A stretch of DNA of 64,000 nt from RBG-13-68-16 sp041494245 (lineage in GTDB: Bacteria > Acidobacteriota > Thermoanaerobaculia > Thermoanaerobaculales > Thermoanaerobaculaceae), in NCBI GenBank assembly GCA_041494245.1, contig JBGQAK010000021.1, forward strand, positions 1-64,000, read 5' to 3'. A program made the position numbers and the translations under genes. Shown piece after piece: positions 58,796-64,000 of this stretch. Position 1 is the stretch's first letter; the number at the start of each line of letters is the position of its first letter. The notes under the pieces are model-generated. The model worked only from the letters and a program-made list of their open reading frames with translations, had not been told where the DNA came from and did no database searches.

Positions 58796-61090
58796 ATGAG
58801 CACAACCAGGGTCACGCGCGAGGAGTCCCTCGCGTACCACACCGGAAAACGCCACGGCAAGGTCTCGGTGGTTCCCACCAAGCCGTGCCTGACGCAGCGC
58901 GACCTCTCGATGGCATACACGCCCGGTGTGGCGGAGCCGTGTCGCGAGATCCACCGCGACCCGTCGTTAGCCTACGAGTACACCAGCAAGGGGAACCTGG
59001 TGGGGGTGATCTCCAACGGTACGGCGGTGCTGGGGCTGGGCGACATCGGCGCCCTCGCCGGCAAGCCCGTGATGGAGGGCAAGGGCGTCCTCTTCAAGCG
59101 TTTCGCCGACATTGATGTCTTCGACATCGAAATCGAAACGCACGACCCCGACGAGGTCATCAAGTTCTGCCAGCTCATCGAGCCTACGCTGGGCGGCATC
59201 AACCTCGAGGACATCAAGGCCCCTGAGTGCTTCTACATCGAGGAGACGCTCAAGAAGACCATGTCCATCCCGGTCTTCCACGACGACCAGCACGGGACGG
59301 CGATCATCTCGGGAGCCGCCTTCCTCAACGCGCTCGAGGTCACCGGCAAGAAGATCGGCGACGTCAAGGTCGTGTTCTGCGGCGCCGGCGCCGCCGGCAT
59401 CGCCTGCGCGAAACTCTACCTCAACCTCGGGGTGAAGAGGCAGAACCTCTACTTCGTGGACACCAAGGGGGTGATCTACAAGGGCCGCAAGGAGGGGATG
59501 AACCCCTACAAGCAGGCGTTTGCCCAGGACACCGACGCCCGCACGCTGGCGGACGCCATCCGCGGGGCCGATGCCTTCATCGGCGTGTCAGGACCCAACC
59601 TGGTCACGCCCGAGATGCTCAAGACCATGGCCGAGGATCCGATCGTGTTTGCGATGGCAAACCCCGACCCGGAGATCACCTACGACGTGGCTGTGGCGAC
59701 GCGCAAGGACCTCATCATGGCCACCGGACGCTCCGACTACCCGAACCAAGTCAACAACGTGCTCGGGTTCCCGTTCATCTTCCGCGGCGCCCTCGACGTC
59801 CGCGCCAGCGAGATCAACGAAGAGATGAAGATGGCGGCGGTAAGAGCGCTGGCGAACCTCACCAAGGAGGACGTGCCGGACTCGGTGATCAAGGCCTACG
59901 GCGGCAGGCCATTCAAGTTCGGGCGCGAGTACCTTATCCCGAAGCCGTTCGACTACCGCGTGCTGCTGTGGGAGGCGCCGGCGGTGGCTGAGGCGGCGAT
60001 CAAGACCGGCGTGGCGAAGAAACCGTTCTCCTCGAAGGAGGACTACATCCGCGAGCTGGAGTCGCGGGTCTCGCGGATCCGGCGCGTGATGCACGTGGTG
60101 ATGGACCACGCCAAAGCTGCCCCCAAGAAGATTGTGTTCGCAGAGGGTACCCACCCCAAGATCGTGCGTGCGGCCAAGATCCTGCTCGAGGACGGGATCT
60201 GCAAGCCCATCCTGCTCGGCGCCAAGGCCGAGGTGGAGGCCCTTCTCAAGGAGTTCGAGGTCCCCAAGGAAAAGGTCGAGGTCGTGGAGCCGGCCAGGTA
60301 CCAGAAGTTCGAGGCGTACGTGGACGCCTTCCACAAGATGCGGTGGCGGCGCGGCCTGGCGCGCGAGGACGCGGCAAAGGTCATCAAGGACCCGGTCTAC
60401 TTCGGCAACATGATGGTCCACGAGGGCGACGCCGACGGCCTCATCTCCGGCCTCACGATGCACTACCCCGACACGATCAGGCCCGCCCTCCAGATCCAGC
60501 ACACCAGGCCGGACGTGAGCCGGGCTGCCGGCGTCTACCTGCTCCTGCTCGAGGACCGGATGATCTTCATCGCGGACACGACCGTGAACCTCGACCCGAC
60601 CGCAGAAGAGCTCGCCGAGATCGCCTACCTCGCCGCCGACGTTGCCCGCACCTACTTCGACGTCGAGCCACGCATCGCCATGCTCTCGTACTCGAACTTC
60701 GGCTCCAACGCGGACAAGAACACGTTCAAGGTGCAAAAGGCCGTGGCGATCGCCCGCGAGCGCTGGCCCGAGCTCGTCATCGACGGCGAGATGCAGGCCG
60801 ATACGGCGGTGGAGCCCTCGATCGCCGAGGAAACCTACCCGTTTTCCTCCATCAAGGGTGACGCCAACATCCTCATCTGCCCCGACCTCGAGTCGGCCAA
60901 CATCGCCTACAAGCTGGTCTGGCGGCTCGGCAAGGTCGAAGTCATCGGGCCGATCCTCGAGGGCGTCAACGCGCCGGTCCACGTGCTTCAGCGCGGGGTC
61001 GAGGTGACCGACATCGTCAACATGACGGCGATGTGCGTGCTGAAGGCTCAGAACATGGAGGAGATCCGGCGCGCCGACAAGAAGCGCTGA
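58796..61090 (+). CDS. maeB: NADP-dependent malic enzyme with phosphotransacetylase-like domain
   Basis: A 764-residue MaeB-type enzyme that decarboxylates malate to pyruvate. The malic domain covers about residues 1-420: YTPGVAEPC, GNLVGVISNGTAVLGLGDIG, IPVFHDDQHGTAIISG, and VVFCGAGAAGIACAKL for NAD(P). The phosphotransacetylase-like domain follows from about residue 430: KIVFAEGTHPKIVRAA, DGLISGLTMHYPDTIRPALQ, and VIDGEMQADTAV. In other MaeB proteins this domain is regulatory rather than catalytic. A strong terminator follows. Confidence 0.95.
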   Translation: MSTTRVTREESLAYHTGKRHGKVSVVPTKPCLTQRDLSMAYTPGVAEPCREIHRDPSLAYEYTSKGNLVGVISNGTAVLGLGDIGALAGKPVMEGKGVLFKRFADIDVFDIEIETHDPDEVIKFCQLIEPTLGGINLEDIKAPECFYIEETLKKTMSIPVFHDDQHGTAIISGAAFLNALEVTGKKIGDVKVVFCGAGAAGIACAKLYLNLGVKRQNLYFVDTKGVIYKGRKEGMNPYKQAFAQDTDARTLADAIRGADAFIGVSGPNLVTPEMLKTMAEDPIVFAMANPDPEITYDVAVATRKDLIMATGRSDYPNQVNNVLGFPFIFRGALDVRASEINEEMKMAAVRALANLTKEDVPDSVIKAYGGRPFKFGREYLIPKPFDYRVLLWEAPAVAEAAIKTGVAKKPFSSKEDYIRELESRVSRIRRVMHVVMDHAKAAPKKIVFAEGTHPKIVRAAKILLEDGICKPILLGAKAEVEALLKEFEVPKEKVEVVEPARYQKFEAYVDAFHKMRWRRGLAREDAAKVIKDPVYFGNMMVHEGDADGLISGLTMHYPDTIRPALQIQHTRPDVSRAAGVYLLLLEDRMIFIADTTVNLDPTAEELAEIAYLAADVARTYFDVEPRIAMLSYSNFGSNADKNTFKVQKAVAIARERWPELVIDGEMQADTAVEPSIAEETYPFSSIKGDANILICPDLESANIAYKLVWRLGKVEVIGPILEGVNAPVHVLQRGVEVTDIVNMTAMCVLKAQNMEEIRRADKKR

Positions 61091-61112
61091 GCGGTCCGGA
61101 CACCTCGAAAAC

Positions 61113-61143
61113 AAGGGGCCCCGCGCCGGTCGCGGGGCCCCTT
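61113..61143 (+). terminator. Strong hairpin terminator after maeB
   Basis: AAGGGGCCCCGC, loop of seven, GCGGGGCCCCTT: 12 perfect base pairs beginning 23 bases after the stop codon. The stem ends with TT, then GATCGTT. Confidence 0.75.
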
Positions 61144-61204
61144 GATCGTTCCCGCTCGCCGGCCGGCGTCCAGGGGCGCGTGGCAGACTGAAGAACAAGT
61201 CGCA

Positions 61205-61234
61205 TTGACAACCCACACGGTGCATGCCTAGCAT
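61205..61234 (+). promoter_or_regulatory. Consensus-like promoter of the CsgG-like gene
   Basis: TTGACA (61205-61210, perfect consensus), 18-base spacer, TAGCAT (61229-61234). Start near 61241 and a leader of about 46 bases. Confidence 0.65.
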
Positions 61235-61286
61235 GGAACATGTCTCGCCGTGCGAGTGTTGAAGAATCGTAAAGGGAGGAATGCCC

Positions 61287-62219
61287 ATGAAACGTGGTCT
61301 GAACGTTCTGCTGTTGTCCTTGATGGTCCTTTCGTTGCCGGCGCTGGCGTTCGCGCAGGCCGCACAACCCGCGGCGGGCGGCGGGTTGCGCTTCTCCATT
61401 ACCGTCACCAAGTTCGAGAACAAGGCCGGTTGGGGGGGCCACTGGGACATCGGTGACGCCTGGGGCACGATCATGACCGATCTGCTCAACCAGACGGGCA
61501 GGTTCATCGTGCTGGGTGAGAAGGACATGCGCCAGGAAGCCATGGGTGAGCAGGACTTCGCGGCATCCGGGCGAGTGGCGGGTGGCGCGAAGGCGCCGGC
61601 CACCGGACAGATGACCCCGGCGCAGCTGCTGGTCAAGGGCGCCATCACCCACGTGCAGGACAGCACCGCGGGTGGCCACGGCGGCTTGGCCATCGGGGGC
61701 GTGAGGCTCGGCGGCGCGGGCGGCAAGGGTGAGGTCAACGCCACGATCTACATCGTGGACTCCACGACCGGCCAGGTGCTGGCATCGAAGAGCGTCGTGG
61801 GCGTCTCCACGCGGAAGGGTCTCGATGTCGGCTACAGCGGCGCCGGCTGGGGCGCCGACGCCGGCGGGTACCAGAAGGACAACGTGGGCAAGGCGGTCAC
61901 TGCCGCCTGCAAGGAGGGCGTGGACTTCCTTGTGGAGCAGCTGCCCAAGATCCCGTGGACCGGCACGGTGGCTCAGGTCGCCGGCGACAAGGTGTACGTC
62001 AACCGCGGCACCCGCGAAGGCGTGAGCGCAGGGCAGACTTTCGTGGTCGGCGAGGCCAACGTCGTCCGCGACCCGGACACCGGCGAGGTCCTCGACCAGA
62101 GCGTGAAGGAAGTCGCCAGGCTCCAGGTGAGCCAGGTCAAGGAGAAGCTCTCGATCTGCACCGTCACTAGCGGCAGCATCGGGGCGGTCAAGAAGGGAAT
62201 GATGGTGCAGCTGCCCTGA
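61287..62219 (+). CDS. CsgG/HfaB-like secreted protein
   Basis: A 310-residue exported protein with a signal peptide (MKRGLNVLLLSLMVLSLPAL, cleavage about AFAQA). The body resembles the CsgG/HfaB family involved in curli or adhesin export: FSITVTKFENKAGWGG, DAWGTIMTDLLNQTGRFIVLG, AQLLVKGAITHV, and VNATIYIVDSTTGQVLASKS. It lacks a lipobox cysteine, unlike CsgG itself. The C-terminal third adds a small beta domain. ATG 61287 has GGGAGGA six bases upstream; ATG 61281 is too close to that site. Confidence 0.8.
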   Translation: MKRGLNVLLLSLMVLSLPALAFAQAAQPAAGGGLRFSITVTKFENKAGWGGHWDIGDAWGTIMTDLLNQTGRFIVLGEKDMRQEAMGEQDFAASGRVAGGAKAPATGQMTPAQLLVKGAITHVQDSTAGGHGGLAIGGVRLGGAGGKGEVNATIYIVDSTTGQVLASKSVVGVSTRKGLDVGYSGAGWGADAGGYQKDNVGKAVTAACKEGVDFLVEQLPKIPWTGTVAQVAGDKVYVNRGTREGVSAGQTFVVGEANVVRDPDTGEVLDQSVKEVARLQVSQVKEKLSICTVTSGSIGAVKKGMMVQLP

Positions 62220-62245
62220 CGGGCGGCCAGACACGCGAGAGACGC

Positions 62246-62276
62246 GGCTTGCCCAGCCGATCCGGCGGGGCAAGCC
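62246..62276 (+). terminator. Hairpin between the CsgG-like gene and the kinase
   Basis: GGCTTGCCC, 13-base loop, GGGCAAGCC: nine perfect base pairs. It may attenuate read-through into the kinase gene 70 bases downstream. Confidence 0.5.
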
Positions 62277-62345
62277 GGCACATGAAGCTCCGGAACACGC
62301 TTGTGGTCGAGCCTGAAAGCCGGCCTGGCCAAGGGGGATAGCACG

Positions 62346-64000
62346 ATGGCCACGAACAAGATCGGCCACTACACGATCGTGTCCGAGCTCGGGCGCGGCG
62401 GCATGGGCGTCGTCTACAAGGCCCACGAGGAGTCGCTCAACCGCTACGTGGCGATCAAGCTCCTGGGCGAGCACCTCTCCCACGACCCCTCGTTCGTGAC
62501 CCGCTTCGTACGGGAAGCGCAGGCGGCCGCCGCCCTCAGCCATCCCAACATCATCCAGATCTTCTTCATCGGCGAGGACAACGGCCGGCACTACTTCGTC
62601 ATGGAGTTCGTGGAGGGCAAGTCCCTGCTGGCCATCGTGAAGGAGAAGGGGAGGATCGACAACCCGCGCGCGGCGCAGTTCATGTTGCAGGCCGCCAGCG
62701 GCCTCGCCGCCGCCCACGACAAGGGTTTCCTCCACCGCGACATCAAGCCGGCCAACCTCATGGTGACCGATCGCGGCCTCCTCAAGATCGCGGACTTCGG
62801 GCTCGCCCTCCCGCAGGATGCCGCCACGCGGCTGACCGCCACCGGCATGCTCGTGGGCACTCCCGGCTACCTTTCGCCCGAGCAGTGCATGGGGCAGCAG
62901 GTCGACAAGAGGACCGACATCTACTCGCTGGGCGTGACGTTCTATGAGCTGCTGACCGGGACGATGCCGTTCCAGGCCGACAGCCCGCTGGCGCTGCTGC
63001 GGAAGATCCTCCAGGAGGAACCCCCGGACATCAGGACGCTCAACCAGTCGGTAGACGAGGACACCCGCGCCATCGTCGGCCGGATGATCGTGAAGGACCG
63101 GGAGCAGCGCTACCCGGACTGCCACGAGCTCGGCACCGACCTTGAGGGGTATCTCTCGAGCCACGGCGTGCGGACCGCCGCCGGCCTGGCCGGCGTCGCC
63201 GCACCGGCTGCAGTCGCGGTCAGCATGAGCGGGAAGACCGAGCGCATGCCGGAGTCCGGGGCGCCACTGGGGCTTTCCCCTGGGCGGGCTTCCGGCCCGA
63301 CCGCACCGCCGCCGGTCGTGCGAGCGTCCACGGCACCGCTGGCCGGCCCGCCGGTGCCCGCGCCTGCGGCGATGGTCCCGGCCCCGCAGGCCGCGCCGGT
63401 CCCGGTGCCGGCACCCGCCGCCAGGAAGTCGCGAACGGCCGTCGTCATCCTGGGTGTCATCGCCGTGTTCGTCGTGGGCGTCGCGGTTGCCGGGTACCTG
63501 GCGTTCCGCTCGCCCCTGGTCAAGCGGTTCCTCCCGTGGGGGAAGACCGCCACCGAGGCGCGGCAGGAGGCGAAGGGCTCGCCCGCTTCCGGGGCGGCGG
63601 CCGGAACGACCGGCGAGACGCGCGCGGTGAGCGCGGCGGCGCCGGCCCAGGGAGGCCAGCAGGGGAACGCCTCCGACGGCGGGACTGCCAGGCCTTCGGT
63701 GGAGAAGGTCGCATCCGCGGCCGGGGCGTCGCCGCGGGGTTCCGGAGGCGCTCGCACGTCGCACACCGCGGGCTCTGCCGCCCGCCGCGAGTCGCCGGCT
63801 GCCGCGTCCGGCGCCCGCGCACAGGAAGCCGCGCCGGTCCCCGCGCTCAGCGGCGTGGCCGTCGCCGTGGTGGGCGATCAGATGCTCACCGGGCCGGTGG
63901 CGAGCTTCCTCCAGTCGGAGCTCCAGACCGCGGGGGTGCAGTCGCTCGACGCGGCGGCGCTCCCCGCCACGGAGTCCCTCCTGCGGGGGCAGGGTGACCC
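62346..64000 (+). CDS. Transmembrane Ser/Thr protein kinase (3' end outside window)
   Basis: A Hanks-type kinase, at least 551 residues; the frame is open to the window edge. Kinase domain residues 8-270: G-loop LGRGGMGVVYKA, Lys38 in VAIKLL, HRDIKPANLM (His130-Asn137), ADFGLA with Asp150, and GTPGYLSPEQ. A Pro/Ala-rich juxtamembrane stretch leads to one transmembrane helix near residues 363-386 and a Ser/Ala/Gly-rich external linker, then the start of a folded domain near residue 500 (LSGVAVAVVGDQMLTGPV). It probably senses an envelope signal. AGGGGGA lies nine bases upstream. Confidence 0.92.
   Translation, partial: MATNKIGHYTIVSELGRGGMGVVYKAHEESLNRYVAIKLLGEHLSHDPSFVTRFVREAQAAAALSHPNIIQIFFIGEDNGRHYFVMEFVEGKSLLAIVKEKGRIDNPRAAQFMLQAASGLAAAHDKGFLHRDIKPANLMVTDRGLLKIADFGLALPQDAATRLTATGMLVGTPGYLSPEQCMGQQVDKRTDIYSLGVTFYELLTGTMPFQADSPLALLRKILQEEPPDIRTLNQSVDEDTRAIVGRMIVKDREQRYPDCHELGTDLEGYLSSHGVRTAAGLAGVAAPAAVAVSMSGKTERMPESGAPLGLSPGRASGPTAPPPVVRASTAPLAGPPVPAPAAMVPAPQAAPVPVPAPAARKSRTAVVILGVIAVFVVGVAVAGYLAFRSPLVKRFLPWGKTATEARQEAKGSPASGAAAGTTGETRAVSAAAPAQGGQQGNASDGGTARPSVEKVASAAGASPRGSGGARTSHTAGSAARRESPAAASGARAQEAAPVPALSGVAVAVVGDQMLTGPVASFLQSELQTAGVQSLDAAALPATESLLRGQGD

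Overview
The window is a high-G+C bacterial chromosome segment with dense, short-gapped operons on both strands, no rRNA, tRNA or CRISPR array, and no phage or transposase gene. The best taxonomic guess is Acidobacteriota, perhaps the Thermoanaerobaculia/Holophagae side. It has two adjacent proteins of the VWFA-related Acidobacterial family, a GWxTD-domain protein, a TamB/Omp85 outer-membrane pair (so a diderm), Ser/Thr kinases, and many GTG and TTG starts. This is inference from gene content; there is no marker rRNA to confirm it.

Layout. 1-6363 (minus): respiratory complex I genes nuoA-E-F-G-H-J-K-L (nuoL runs off the left edge), with nuoB, C, D and I missing from the locus. 6505-15363: peptidase T, a TetR regulator, a zinc-ribbon membrane protein with a small partner gene, priA, and a coupled methyltransferase/aminotransferase pair. 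15633-22483 (plus): two secreted VWFA-like proteins, a two-BON-domain protein, class II fructose-bisphosphatase and an M20 dipeptidase. 22484-30779: PhzF-like isomerase, a small cupin, a rhodanese lipoprotein, an RsbW-type ATPase, a secreted amidohydrolase, an RRM RNA-binding protein, and a minus-strand serine cluster (DUF1015, SerA-like, SerC). 30942-35312: plsC-rmuC, a palindromic MITE-like element, and an MFS exporter coupled to a small SelW-like selenoprotein with an in-frame UGA, followed by a 690-bp repeat mosaic. 35433-46035 (plus): nadK, a TamB-like protein, an Omp85/TamA-like barrel, a GWxTD protein and ribBA. 46144-57497: hotdog thioesterase, NamZ-type muramidase, and an envelope or surface-glycan region with a methyltransferase-GT2 fusion, a second methyltransferase and three multi-pass glycosyltransferase-like membrane proteins, ending with a HAD phosphatase. 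57523-64000: D-Ala-D-Ala ligase, MaeB malic enzyme with a phosphotransacetylase-like domain, a CsgG-like secreted protein and a transmembrane Ser/Thr kinase cut by the right edge.

Main points for a second look: (1) the unannotated CxxU selenoprotein at 34515-34742, whose UGA would end it after ten codons under standard gene calling; (2) an RRM protein whose only sensible start is AUU; (3) a 184-bp near-perfect palindrome whose left tip forms the rmuC stop codon; (4) a family of 7-bp tandem repeats that supplies stop codons and sits where nuoI would be expected; (5) a set of genes without a Shine-Dalgarno sequence whose -10 hexamer lies 5-8 bases before the start codon, suggesting leaderless mRNAs; (6) glycosyltransferase-like membrane proteins fused to what looks like a secreted beta-sandwich domain. 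How the genes work together: complex I and MaeB serve central energy metabolism; GlpX, SerA/SerC and RibBA serve biosynthesis; PlsC, Omp85/TamB, NamZ, Ddl and the glycosyltransferases form an envelope theme through the right half.
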